From Candidatus Zixiibacteriota bacterium (GTDB lineage: Bacteria > Electryoneota > B3-LCP), in contig QZKQ01000016.1 of the NCBI GenBank assembly GCA_003599535.1, positions 1 through 50,305 on the forward strand: 50,305 nt of DNA, given 5' to 3'. Each line of letters opens with the position of its first letter. Position 1 is the stretch's first letter. A program made the translations under genes and the position numbers. The notes beneath the pieces were generated by a model that saw only the letters and a list, made by a program, of their open reading frames with translations, ran no database searches and was not told the origin of the DNA. Of the stretch, positions 18,407 through 26,282 are shown piece after piece.

Positions 18407-19459
18407 ATGATGAAAAAGGCAGTCTGGATTCTGGGTTTGACGGCGCTGCTGACCGCGCCGGCCGGGGCCACGCGCTACGCGGGGGAATTCCTGGAAATCG
18501 GGGTGGGCGGCAAGGCGTTGGGGATGGGTGGGGCGTTCTGCGCCCTAGCCGACGATCCCTCCGCCTTTTACTGGAATCCAGCCGGAGTGGCGCGGGTGCC
18601 CAGTATCAGCCTGTGGGGCATGTACGCCAACCAGTTCGGCAGCTTGGGCGACCCCCTGGCGCAGCATTCCGTGCTGGGCGCGGTCTTCCCCATCACCGGG
18701 TCGGCCCTGGGGGTGCACTGGATCCGCCTGGCGGTGGAGGATATTCCCCTGTTCCCCGACTATTCCGAAGGGGCGGGCTATTCCCTGGAGCAGCGCAAGC
18801 AGTTGATCAACGGGGTGCCGGAGGGGTACTTCAGCGACGCCGAGGACGCCCTGTTCATCACCTTCGCGCGAATGAACCGCTGGAACCTTGACCTGGGCTG
18901 GTCCTTCTTCACCCTGCCCCTGGAAATCCCCGTGGGCCTGAACCTGAAGATGATCCGGCAGAAGCTCTACACCAGCGAATCCTTCGGCCTGGGCGCCGAC
19001 GCCGGGGCGCAACTGCGCTTCAACATGGTGGATATGTTCGGCAAACCCTTCAACGGGAAGGTCTCCTTCGGGATCACCTGGCAGGACTTCACCGAAACCA
19101 ACATTGACTGGGGCGACAACACCGACGTCGTCGAATCGAACCTTCGTATCGGCCTGGCCTACGAGCAGCCCCTGGTCGCCTTAAACAGCGTATTCCGCTT
19201 CGAGCGCACCTCCAACACCCGCTACCCCAACGACGGACGCCTGGGGCTGGAATACGAATGGAACCGCACCCTGGCCTTCCGCTTCGGCTTCACTCGGCTG
19301 GACTGGGGCCACGTGGTCAGCGGGAAATGGGACGACGTGGACTTCACCACCTGGACCGCCGGCGGGGGGTTGCGCTACCGGCACCTGGTGGCCGACTACG
19401 CCTTCCTGAAGGCCCAACTGGGCAACGTCCACCGCATGTCGGTCATGTACGAGTTTTAA
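18407..19459 (+). CDS. porV: PorV/PorQ-family outer-membrane beta-barrel protein
   Basis: A 350-residue outer-membrane protein. After a signal peptide (MMKKAVWILGLTALLTAPAGA) comes the hallmark of the PorV/PorQ (UPF0164, FadL-like) family: FLEIGVGGKALGMGGAFCAL, ADDPSAFYWNPAGVA. The rest alternates in barrel fashion and ends in an aromatic residue (RMSVMYEF). In the type IX system PorV carries cargo from the translocon to the PorU sortase on the outer face, so the position right after a PorU-like gene is informative. It could equally be the PorQ type or another barrel of the family; the gene name is provisional. There is no clear Shine-Dalgarno site and two ATGs lie in tandem. Confidence 0.8.
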   Translation: MMKKAVWILGLTALLTAPAGATRYAGEFLEIGVGGKALGMGGAFCALADDPSAFYWNPAGVARVPSISLWGMYANQFGSLGDPLAQHSVLGAVFPITGSALGVHWIRLAVEDIPLFPDYSEGAGYSLEQRKQLINGVPEGYFSDAEDALFITFARMNRWNLDLGWSFFTLPLEIPVGLNLKMIRQKLYTSESFGLGADAGAQLRFNMVDMFGKPFNGKVSFGITWQDFTETNIDWGDNTDVVESNLRIGLAYEQPLVALNSVFRFERTSNTRYPNDGRLGLEYEWNRTLAFRFGFTRLDWGHVVSGKWDDVDFTTWTAGGGLRYRHLVADYAFLKAQLGNVHRMSVMYEF

Positions 19460-19501
19460 GCCACGTTCCGGCGTACCGGAACCAACCCGGGTGAAGCAAG
19501 C

Positions 19502-20269
19502 ATGAAATCCCATTCTTTATACCACGCGTTCCCGGTTCTGATGATGCTGGCGGCATTGGCCCTCTCCGGCTGCGGGCGCGAAGAGATCGCCGCCGATCTG
19601 GATCCTCCCGCCGCGCCCCATTTCGTGCCGCGCAGCGCCGACACAGCCCTGGTCGAACAGGGTGTGGACGCCGTCCCGGAAGGGGACTGGATTCACCTGG
19701 TCTGGGAACCGGGCCCGGAGCCGGACCTGGAAGGATACCGCCTCTACCGCCGGGCCGTGGACGACACCGCCGACATCGAGATGCATTTGATCGCCGACCT
19801 GCCCCTGGCCGAGCTCCCCGATCTGAATCAGCCGGGCTACCTGGACAACGACCCCGCCTTGGCGCCCCACTCTCAGACGGGGATCACGGGGGGGTTCCGG
19901 TATTTCATCGGCGCCTACGACGAGGCGGGCAACGAGAGCGGTTTGACCGATTCGATTTACTACCGCCTGCTGCCCAAGCCGTCCCTGACCCAACCGGTGC
20001 AGCAGGACAGCGCCCTGGTTCTCTCCTGGAGCTACTCCCTGGCGGCCGCCTTCCAGGTGGACTACTTCGTGGTGCGGCTGTTCCGGGCCGAGGGCGGCGG
20101 CTGGACTCCCTTCTGGACGCTGAAGTACAACCTTTTCAACCCCCTGCAGGTGATCTATCCCGAGATCCCTGACCCGGGCCAGTACCTGTTCCAGGTGGAC
20201 GTGGTGGGGGCGGGAAGTTCGGCCGAGCCGGCCGGCAGCGAGGCGGCGCTGGAATTTATGGTTTTATAA
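19502..20269 (+). CDS. Lipoprotein with fibronectin type III-like domains
   Basis: A 255-residue lipoprotein with lipobox L-S-G-C at residues 21-24. The rest looks like two Fn3-type sandwiches: WIHLVWEPGPEPDLEGYRLY, then FRYFIGAYDEAGNESGLTD, then ALVLSWSYSLA...YLFQVDVVGAG. Such modules bind proteins or sugars and act as spacers; no catalytic residues are seen. It lies 42 bases after the PorV-like gene on the same strand and 43 bases before the SLBB gene, so the three may share a transcript. A role as an accessory to surface export is inference only. Confidence 0.72.
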   Translation: MKSHSLYHAFPVLMMLAALALSGCGREEIAADLDPPAAPHFVPRSADTALVEQGVDAVPEGDWIHLVWEPGPEPDLEGYRLYRRAVDDTADIEMHLIADLPLAELPDLNQPGYLDNDPALAPHSQTGITGGFRYFIGAYDEAGNESGLTDSIYYRLLPKPSLTQPVQQDSALVLSWSYSLAAAFQVDYFVVRLFRAEGGGWTPFWTLKYNLFNPLQVIYPEIPDPGQYLFQVDVVGAGSSAEPAGSEAALEFMVL

Positions 20270-20312
20270 TTCAAACTTTACTCCGGACCCGATAACGCAG
20301 GATTCGTCCCTC

Positions 20313-20801
20313 ATGAAGAAGATCATCCTTACCCTCACGCTGCTGCTGGCGGTCCTTCCCGCGGCGGCCGAAGACGGCGCGCCGGTGGTGCTGCCCGGCC
20401 ACATCGAACGCGGGGCGCAGTACTACATCGGCGACGAAAATCAGCTCATGATGAAGGTCAACGTCTGGGGCCGGGTGGAACGGCCGGGACAGTACTTCGT
20501 GCCCTCGGATACCGACCTGATCACCCTGGTTTCGGTGGCCGGCGGGCCGGCCGACAAAAGCCGCATTGACAACGTCCGGGTGGTGCGCGTGGGCCCTTCC
20601 GGGGCTGAAGAGGTCATCGAGGTCAACATCAAGAAATATCTGAAGACCGGCGACCGCGAGATCATCCCCGACCTGAAGCCTGACGACACCATCATCGTCT
20701 CCGGGTCCATGTTCCACATCTTCTCCAGCATCGTGCAGGTGGTGTCGCAACTGGCTATCGTGGCCAACGTCTACTACCTGGCCTCGCTGGCCAGCCGGTA
20801 A
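20313..20801 (+). CDS. Small exported SLBB-domain protein
   Basis: A 162-residue protein with a signal peptide (MKKIILTLTLLLAVLPAAA), a single SLBB/beta-grasp domain (VNVWGRVERPGQYFVPSDTD ... LVSVAGGPADKS ... VIEVNIKKYLKTGDR ... LKPDDTIIV) and a hydrophobic C-terminal helix (FSSIVQVVSQLAIVANVYYL) ending near the last residue. SLBB domains occur in polysaccharide export proteins (Wza/Poly_export family), but here the Poly_export domain is missing and the protein is short. It may be a membrane-tethered periplasmic protein in the export cluster. A hairpin-plus-T terminator lies 190 bases after it. Confidence 0.75.
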   Translation: MKKIILTLTLLLAVLPAAAEDGAPVVLPGHIERGAQYYIGDENQLMMKVNVWGRVERPGQYFVPSDTDLITLVSVAGGPADKSRIDNVRVVRVGPSGAEEVIEVNIKKYLKTGDREIIPDLKPDDTIIVSGSMFHIFSSIVQVVSQLAIVANVYYLASLASR

Positions 20802-20989
20802 AACCTGACCTCGTGACCAAGTGGCACGTGTCCCGTACCACGCCGTCGGTTTTGCGGGGTTGCGGGCATACGTGGACACGGTGAGCTGGACCTCCGCACC
20901 TGCCGACCGGATCGGCCTCGGCATCTTTGCCGGGCTGCACCATGTGACGTCCCGGTGCGGAACGAACCCTCCGGCAGGGGAGTAAAACG

Positions 20990-21022
20990 GGCGAGAAGGG
21001 CACCCTTCTCGCCTGTCTCTTT
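20990..21022 (+). terminator. Rho-independent terminator upstream of the FlgT-like gene
   Basis: A perfect 11-bp stem GGCGAGAAGGG / CCCTTCTCGCC with a 2-base loop, then TGTCTCTTT. It closes the PorU-PorV-lipoprotein-SLBB run and shows that the in-frame start at 20955 of the next gene is wrong, because the hairpin lies between it and the real start at 21042. Confidence 0.85.
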
Positions 21023-21041
21023 CCCTCACTTCGAGGCTCAT

Positions 21042-22196
21042 ATGAACGTGCGTCTCGCTCTCGTCCTTCCCTTCGTCCTGGCAGTCCTGGCCGGGGCGCA
21101 GGACCTTCCCCTGAATCTCACCACCGTCACCGCGCGGGGCCAGGCCACCGTGTACGCCGGCGATCTCGCCGCCGCCCGCGAAGAGGCCCTGGTGGATGCG
21201 CAGCGCAACGCCCTGGAGCAGGTGCTGGGCGCGCAGATCCGTTCCCAGACCGCGGTGCAGGATTTCCAACTGGCCGACGACACCATTCTGTCGCTGATTT
21301 CCGGCCACGTCCGCAACACCAAAATTCTGTCGGAGACCCAGGATGGGGAGACTCTGACCCTGGAGGCGCAGGTGGACGTCGCCGCGCAGCTTTCCGAGGA
21401 GGAGGCGCAGGCGCTGATGCGCAATTTCTCCTGTGTGGTGGGCCTGTCCATGACCATCGATGGCGGCCCGATGGGCGATGACCGTCTGGTCCAGGCTCTG
21501 AGCGCGGACTTGGTCAAGGCCGGGTTCGATGTGCGGGATATCGCCCAACTGGCCGCACTGGAGGGCTACGACGGCTACCGGCGGGACCTGATTGAGCAGC
21601 AGGACGCCGAGGCGGCGCGCTGGGCCGGACGGCAGCTCTTGTCCAACGTGGTCATCGCCGGGCGGGCCGACCTGAAGCAGGCGCAGAAGAAGCAGGTGAC
21701 CGGGTTCGCCGGGACGGTGGGCGTGTACGCCTACGAATGCTGGATTCAGGCCCGGGCCCTCGAAGCCGAATCGGGGCAGGTCATCGCCCAGTACGCCGCT
21801 CCCCTGGAGGGGATCCGGGGCGTGGGCGACACCCCCCAGGCGGCGGTGACGGAGGCCCTGAAGAGCGCTTCCACCGCGTTAAGCCGCGACCTGTTGACCC
21901 AACTCACGGCCTACAGCGGGAAGAAGAGCCGCCCCATCACCATCGAGATCGAGGGCCTCCCCAGCCTGGAGGAGTACCAAGCCGTCAAGCAGCGGCTGAA
22001 CAACGTCCGCTTCCGCGACAGCGAAGTGCAGGACCTGGGTTTCCAGCAGGGACGCACCTCCACCTTCCGTTTCGACTATTCCGAGAAGATCGCCCTGGTG
22101 GCCCTGAAGCTGGACCGCATGCCCGGCCTGGAGGTGACCGACCGCACCGCCACTAAGGTGGTGTGCCGGTACGTGGCTCCAGAGGCAACCGAATAG
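21042..22196 (+). CDS. Exported FlgT/LPP20-like protein
   Basis: A 384-residue protein with a signal peptide (MNVRLALVLPFVLAVLAGA). The first mature stretch, TARGQATVYAGDLAAAREEALVDAQRNALEQV, has the pattern of the FlgT N-terminal/LPP20 family (an ARGxA strand, then a helix with AREEAxxDAxRxA). The middle carries a second domain with VVIAGRADLKQA and YECWIQARALEAESGQVIA, as in periplasmic assembly proteins of the flagellar T-ring or Lpp20 type. The last ~100 residues (ITIEIEGLPSLEEYQAVKQRL) resemble a small alpha/beta periplasmic domain. No flagellar genes are nearby, so FlgT itself is unlikely. The exact role is unknown. The start at 21042 follows a terminator and gives a clean signal peptide. 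Confidence 0.65.
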   Translation: MNVRLALVLPFVLAVLAGAQDLPLNLTTVTARGQATVYAGDLAAAREEALVDAQRNALEQVLGAQIRSQTAVQDFQLADDTILSLISGHVRNTKILSETQDGETLTLEAQVDVAAQLSEEEAQALMRNFSCVVGLSMTIDGGPMGDDRLVQALSADLVKAGFDVRDIAQLAALEGYDGYRRDLIEQQDAEAARWAGRQLLSNVVIAGRADLKQAQKKQVTGFAGTVGVYAYECWIQARALEAESGQVIAQYAAPLEGIRGVGDTPQAAVTEALKSASTALSRDLLTQLTAYSGKKSRPITIEIEGLPSLEEYQAVKQRLNNVRFRDSEVQDLGFQQGRTSTFRFDYSEKIALVALKLDRMPGLEVTDRTATKVVCRYVAPEATE

Positions 22197-22573
22197 TTCA
22201 GTTCCCGCCGGGATTGCCACGCAGTGGTCCCTTGGGGAAACGACTTGGTTTTGGCACGTACCTGCATTTATTCTGGTGTGGAGAAGCGGGGCCGCCCTTC
22301 TTCCCCAGGAATGAATTCCTGGGCTACTATCATGCTATCCCGCTGAAGCGGGATGCTGCAAAGAACATCCACTTTCAGTGGATAGATCGAAGGTAGCCCG
22401 GGAATTCATTCCCGGGTAAAAGTGCGCCGAACGTTCCATTTCCGTTCCTGCCGGGATGGAAGCACAGCGATTTCCAGCCGGTCCGCCGCCAGGAATAATC
22501 CGTCTACCGACGGATTCCATTCCGGACGGCAACTCCCAAGATGATACCCGACACTACGCTGAACCTGAATCCC
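22197..22573 (+). repeat. 377-base gap filled with composite palindromic repeats
   Basis: No gene is seen. A BIME-like composite covers 22304-22416: palindrome CCCAGGAATGAATTCCTGGG (22304-22323), a small hairpin ATCCCGC-TGAA-GCGGGAT (22337-22354) and an inverted partner CCCGGGAATTCATTCCCGGG (22397-22416), with GCTAC/GTAGC on the inner sides. Further right, CCGCCAGGAAT-type arms flank an 8-bp hairpin AATCCGTC/GACGGATT (22497-22516). Confidence 0.75.
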
Positions 22574-24322
22574 ATGCGTCACCTTCGCCTCGCCATCGTC
22601 CTCATCGCGCTGATCGCCCTGCTGCCGGCCGTCCGGGCTTCCGCCCAGGACACCCAGGCCCGCTACGCCCGCAAATCCATTTCCTATACCGAGGCGGTGC
22701 TGCCGGTGGGGCCGGGCGCGTCGCTTAGCGCCGAGCAGGAGGCTTTCCTGCTGAAGGCCCTGCGGGCGGAAATCGAAATGCCGCGCTTCGACTATAATCC
22801 CCTGCCGGAAGGGGTCATGACCGCCTTCCGTCGGGAGATGGAGGCGCGGGGCGCCCGGGACCTGGAAACTACGGCCGGGATCATGAACGACGTCCTGGCG
22901 GAGGAAATCCTGCGGGTGGTGGACCTGGAGAAGGAAGCCCGCGCCCAGGGCCTGGTGTCCGAAGAACAGCGCCATTCCTTCGTGGTGGAAAAGGCGAAAG
23001 AGAGCGGCATCACCGCCGAACACTTCGAAACCATCCTCAATTCCGCCTACGTCTACCTGCCGGTGATATCCCAGGTCACCGTGCAGCGGAATGACGCCGG
23101 CACCCATGTCACCGCCAGTCTGCGGGGAGGGATCGTCTGGTACGCCCTGCGCCAGGGGGAGGAGGGGCCGTACGTAGAGCTGCTGGCGCGCCGGGAGGCC
23201 TCCGGGTACGGATTCGCCTCGCAGAAGCCCCGCGACAAGCGCAAGGGCCTGGATCGCAGCGCCGCCCAGTACGCCTTCGCTTCCGCCGCCGAAGTGCTGG
23301 CCCGCAACCTGCGTGTGGCCACCCAGGAAATCCCCGAATTCCAGCTCACCAACCCGCTGACCAACACTGGCGCCGGCTGGGTGGAATTCCCCTGCGGGAC
23401 GAAGGAGGGGCTGGCCGTGGACGACAAGTACGTCATCGCCGAATTTTACGAGCAGGCCGACGGTTCGCTGGAACGCAAGGAGCTGGGGATGGTGCGGGTG
23501 TCGCGGGTGAAGGACAACCGCGAGGGGCGGGGCGATTCCCGTGCCCGCACGGTCATCGGGGGCGGCTACGAGCGGGGCATGCTGGCCCTGGAACACCCCC
23601 GCCTGCCCATTGACCTGTCATTCCGCCTGGCGTTTTTGCCCGCGACCCTGACTGCCGGGGAATACGCCGATGGGCCGTCCGGAAGCACGGCCCCGGATTT
23701 TTCCGTGGGCGGCGACATGGAAGGCCGGCTGGCGGCGGGGCAGCTTTACTTCAACTACAACCTGGCTCGGGCCACGGGAATTTCCCAGCTTTTCACCACC
23801 ATCTACGGCGAAGCCGGGACCGCCCTCTGGCCCGAACCGGAGATCGCTTCCGCCCCCGCTGAACTGGAGGCCCATGCCTTTGGCGAGGAAATCCCCGCCG
23901 GCTTGTACTGGGGGGGGGGCGGCGGCCTGACCAAGAAATTCTACCTCAACCGCCTGCACCTGGGCCTGGAAGCGCTGCTGTCCTACGGCCAGTACCGCTT
24001 CACCGGAGAGTATCCGACGGGTGACGGGGAGCACCCGGATTATACCTGGATGGCGGACGCCCTGGGATTGACCCTGAACGGCAACCTGGAACTGGCCCTG
24101 GGGTACGACCTGAACCTGGGGGGCGGGGCCTCCTACCGGCTCTTCCCCGCGACCACCGGCTGGGATTACACCTTCGACGATAACACTGTGGACCTGTCCG
24201 AAGTCGAGGGGCTGCCGGGGCTGGACCTGGGCGGTGTCGGCTTCCAGGTGTACCTGACCTGGTCGCTGCCTTCGCTGGCTTACGACCCAGTGAAGATGGT
24301 CCGCGGAGCCATGGAACGGTGA
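22574..24322 (+). CDS. Large secreted protein with a predicted C-terminal outer-membrane barrel, function unknown
   Basis: A 582-residue protein of no family I recognise. The chosen ATG at 22574 begins a good signal peptide (MRHLRLAIVLIALIALLPAVRASA); an in-frame ATG at 22541 adds 11 residues and cannot be excluded, since neither has a strong ribosome site. Residues ~45-130 are helical and charged. The middle (about 150-340) is alpha/beta with one Cys. From ~350 the sequence alternates hydrophobic and polar residues with many G and aromatic residues (LHLGLEALLSYGQYRF, LNGNLELALGYDLNLGGGASY, GVGFQVYLTWSL), as in a small outer-membrane barrel. It lies between the FlgT-like gene and another unknown exported protein on the same strand, and the three may form one envelope assembly. 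That link is inference. Confidence 0.6.
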   Translation: MRHLRLAIVLIALIALLPAVRASAQDTQARYARKSISYTEAVLPVGPGASLSAEQEAFLLKALRAEIEMPRFDYNPLPEGVMTAFRREMEARGARDLETTAGIMNDVLAEEILRVVDLEKEARAQGLVSEEQRHSFVVEKAKESGITAEHFETILNSAYVYLPVISQVTVQRNDAGTHVTASLRGGIVWYALRQGEEGPYVELLARREASGYGFASQKPRDKRKGLDRSAAQYAFASAAEVLARNLRVATQEIPEFQLTNPLTNTGAGWVEFPCGTKEGLAVDDKYVIAEFYEQADGSLERKELGMVRVSRVKDNREGRGDSRARTVIGGGYERGMLALEHPRLPIDLSFRLAFLPATLTAGEYADGPSGSTAPDFSVGGDMEGRLAAGQLYFNYNLARATGISQLFTTIYGEAGTALWPEPEIASAPAELEAHAFGEEIPAGLYWGGGGGLTKKFYLNRLHLGLEALLSYGQYRFTGEYPTGDGEHPDYTWMADALGLTLNGNLELALGYDLNLGGGASYRLFPATTGWDYTFDDNTVDLSEVEGLPGLDLGGVGFQVYLTWSLPSLAYDPVKMVRGAMER

Positions 24323-24410
24323 GGGCTCTGCCGATCTTATCCTGGTGCAATTCCCCGGCGTGACCCGACGCCGAAAAATAATAGCGAACACCCTTCATAC
24401 CGGAGGCATA

Positions 24411-25697
24411 ATGCGTACCGCGCACCTGAAGCTCATCCTGGGCGCCCTGGTTCTGGCCAGCCTGGCGGCCACGGCGGCCGCGGCCGACGAGCCCGAAACC
24501 AACCTGCCCAAGCTGAAGCAGGCCACCTTCGTGGAATCCTATTCCCCCACCGAATGGACCGTCCGCGCGGCGGGCCTCGGGTCGGGCCGGGGCGGCAAGA
24601 AGCAGGAGATGGCCGCGCTGGAGGACGCCCGCAAGAGCGCCGTCTACTTCGTCCTGTACATGGGCACCGACCCGCTTCTGTCCACCGACGACGAGCGGCG
24701 CCGCTTCGACGACGTAGCCGAAAGCTTCTTCGAAATCAACAACGTCATGAAGTACCTCGCCTGGGAATCGGAGGAGTATTCCCAGCGGGTGAAAACCGCC
24801 GACGGCAAGCAGACCCGGATCGAGAAGTCCTTCCGCATTAACGTGGGGCTGCTGCGCGAGGACCTGATTTCCCGCGGGGTGCTGATGGCCACCGCCGATC
24901 TGACCGCGGAACTGGGTAATCCCCAGCTCCTGGTCATCCCCGAAGTCCCCCGGGGCGGCAATCCCCTGGAAGAGATGGAGCAGCGGCCGGAAGTGAAGCA
25001 GGCGGCCCGGGCCATCGAATCCTACCTCACGGCGCGGCGCTACGAGGTCATCGTCCCCGAACAGCAGGATTTCCTGAACAACTACGGCGAAACCATGCAG
25101 ATGATCAGCAGTTCGGACGAGGACCTGGCCTACCGCATCGCCCTGGCGGTGGGGTCGGACGTGTACATCACCTACACCGTGGATCTGGAGCGGCGTTACC
25201 AGGGGTCCAGCGAGGTGAAGAAGGCCATGGTCACGGTGCGGGCCTTTGAGACCACCACGGCGCGGCTGCTGGGCACCGAGACGGGCTACTCCTTCGAACG
25301 CCCTTCGGCCGACGAGGTGGTCACCGAGGAGGCCATTCACGACGCCATTGACAAGGTGCTGGCCCGCATCAACGCCTACTGGAAGGAAGACCTGCAGCGC
25401 GGAGTGCAGTACAAGGTGGTGTTCACCATCACCGGCAAGTTCGACCGACGGCAGATCGAGGCCATCCAGGACGCCCTGGCCGACGTGATCGCCGGAGTAT
25501 CCAACCGCAACAAGGAGAACGTGGCCACCGACCAGACCGTGGACTACCTGATCTGGGCCAAGCCGGACAAGTATACCCAGGCCCGCGACCTGTACCGCGA
25601 CCTGCGCGACGAATTCGGCGCGGAGGTGTCCAATGCTGCCCTGGAACGCCGGCAGTTGAACCGCAAGCTGCTGCTGCTGCAAGTTGCGAATAAGTAG
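24411..25697 (+). CDS. Exported protein of unknown function, FlgT-like or DUF6175-like
   Basis: A 428-residue protein. The ATG at 24411 has GGAGG four bases upstream and starts a signal peptide (MRTAHLKLILGALVLASLAATAAAA). The mature N-terminus WTVRAAGLGSGRGGKKQEMA...ALEDARKSAVYFVLY has the strand-then-helix pattern of FlgT-N/LPP20-like modules. A central domain (PQLLVIPEVPRG ... YLTARRYEVIVPEQQDFL ... VGSDVYITYTVDL) resembles periplasmic domains of the DUF6175 or CsgG-like kind. The C-terminus is charged and helical (KLLLLQVANK). I cannot give a function. It shares design with the 21042-22196 protein, suggesting related parts of one complex. A REP-like element and a terminator follow. Confidence 0.6.
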   Translation: MRTAHLKLILGALVLASLAATAAAADEPETNLPKLKQATFVESYSPTEWTVRAAGLGSGRGGKKQEMAALEDARKSAVYFVLYMGTDPLLSTDDERRRFDDVAESFFEINNVMKYLAWESEEYSQRVKTADGKQTRIEKSFRINVGLLREDLISRGVLMATADLTAELGNPQLLVIPEVPRGGNPLEEMEQRPEVKQAARAIESYLTARRYEVIVPEQQDFLNNYGETMQMISSSDEDLAYRIALAVGSDVYITYTVDLERRYQGSSEVKKAMVTVRAFETTTARLLGTETGYSFERPSADEVVTEEAIHDAIDKVLARINAYWKEDLQRGVQYKVVFTITGKFDRRQIEAIQDALADVIAGVSNRNKENVATDQTVDYLIWAKPDKYTQARDLYRDLRDEFGAEVSNAALERRQLNRKLLLLQVANK

Positions 25698-25703
25698 CGC
25701 TCA

Positions 25704-25749
25704 GCCGCCAGGAATCATCCGTCTGCCGACGGATTACAATCCTGGCGGC
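25704..25749 (+). repeat. REP-like nested palindrome, CCGCCAGGA family
   Basis: Outer arms GCCGCCAGGA (25704-25713) and TCCTGGCGGC (25740-25749) enclose an inner hairpin ATCCGTC-TGCC-GACGGAT (25717-25734). It is the cleanest copy of the element also seen near 18.27 and 22.49 kb. Confidence 0.8.
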
Positions 25750-25772
25750 AACCAATCAGCTGGTAGCTTGGA

Positions 25773-25805
25773 GGGGCGGCCCGGGGTGGCCGCCCCGGCT
25801 GTTTT
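25773..25805 (+). terminator. Rho-independent terminator after the 24411-25697 gene
   Basis: A 9-bp stem GGGGCGGCC / GGCCGCCCC with a 6-base loop, then GGCTGTTTT. Confidence 0.75.
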
Positions 25806-25935
25806 CGGAGGGCCAGGCTTCGTCGTGGCCGAACGTTGCGTCCGGTCCCGGCCCATAAGGGCAGGGCCTGACGCTTTTCTTTTCATGAATCCTGAAGCGG
25901 CAACGTAAAAATCTTGCAACTCGCTTAAAATAATC

Positions 25936-25962
25936 TTGACTTTTCGATTTTTTTGCTATATT
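25936..25962 (+). promoter_or_regulatory. Sigma70-like promoter fused to a sorting-domain remnant
   Basis: TTGACT at 25936-25941 and TATATT at 25957-25962, spacer 15 (or TATTGT at 25959-25964, spacer 17). The -10 hexamer is the one used by the beta-helix cargo at 1736-1741. The coding part of a sorting domain begins within a few bases, leaving no room for a leader, ribosome site or signal peptide. Confidence 0.5.
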
Positions 25963-26198
25963 GTATCCCCTTCAACCCCGCGACCACTATCCGCTTCGAC
26001 CTGCCGGCGCCGTCCCGGGTGCGGGCGGAGGTGTTCGATCTGGCCGGACGGCGGGTGGCCCAACTATTGGACGACTGGCGGGATGCGGGATCGCATGCGG
26101 TGACCTTCGACGGGTCGGCCCTGGCGGCGGGGATGTACCTGTGCCGGATGCAGGCGGGGGAATATACCGGTGTGGTGAAAATGCTGCTGGTGAAGTAG
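25953..26198 (+). pseudogene. Remnant of a T9SS cargo gene: sorting domain only
   Basis: An 81-codon open frame that is almost wholly a T9SS sorting domain: PFNPATTIRFDLPAPSRVRA, EVFDLAGRRVAQLLDDW, SHAVTFDGSALAAGMYL, and the terminal KMLLVK. It has no signal peptide and no passenger. Its formal TTG start lies inside the promoter spacer/-10 region, so it cannot be translated from there off that promoter. The simplest reading is a deletion that joined the promoter of a cargo gene to its 3' end. A heptamer tract and a terminator follow, as for intact cargo genes. It could instead be a donor cassette, but no expression signal supports that. Confidence 0.7.
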
Positions 26199-26204
26199 GG
26201 TCTG

Positions 26205-26225
26205 GGGTATGGAGTATAGAGTATA
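26205..26225 (+). repeat. Heptanucleotide tandem tract after the sorting-domain remnant
   Basis: GGGTATG, GAGTATA, GAGTATA, six bases after the TAG stop and just before a terminator. It is the same heptamer family as the tract at 1-21. Confidence 0.7.
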
Positions 26226-26236
26226 AGAACGAACCA

Positions 26237-26264
26237 GGGGCGGGCCGGCCGGCCCGCCCCTTTT
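26237..26264 (+). terminator. Strong, probably bidirectional terminator
   Basis: A perfect 24-base palindrome (half-site GGGGCGGGCCGG) followed by TTTTATTT on the plus strand. On the minus strand it is followed by TGGTTCGTTC, so it may also end the convergent TPR gene. Confidence 0.8.
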
Positions 26265-26282
26265 ATTTCGAGGAGGTAAGTT

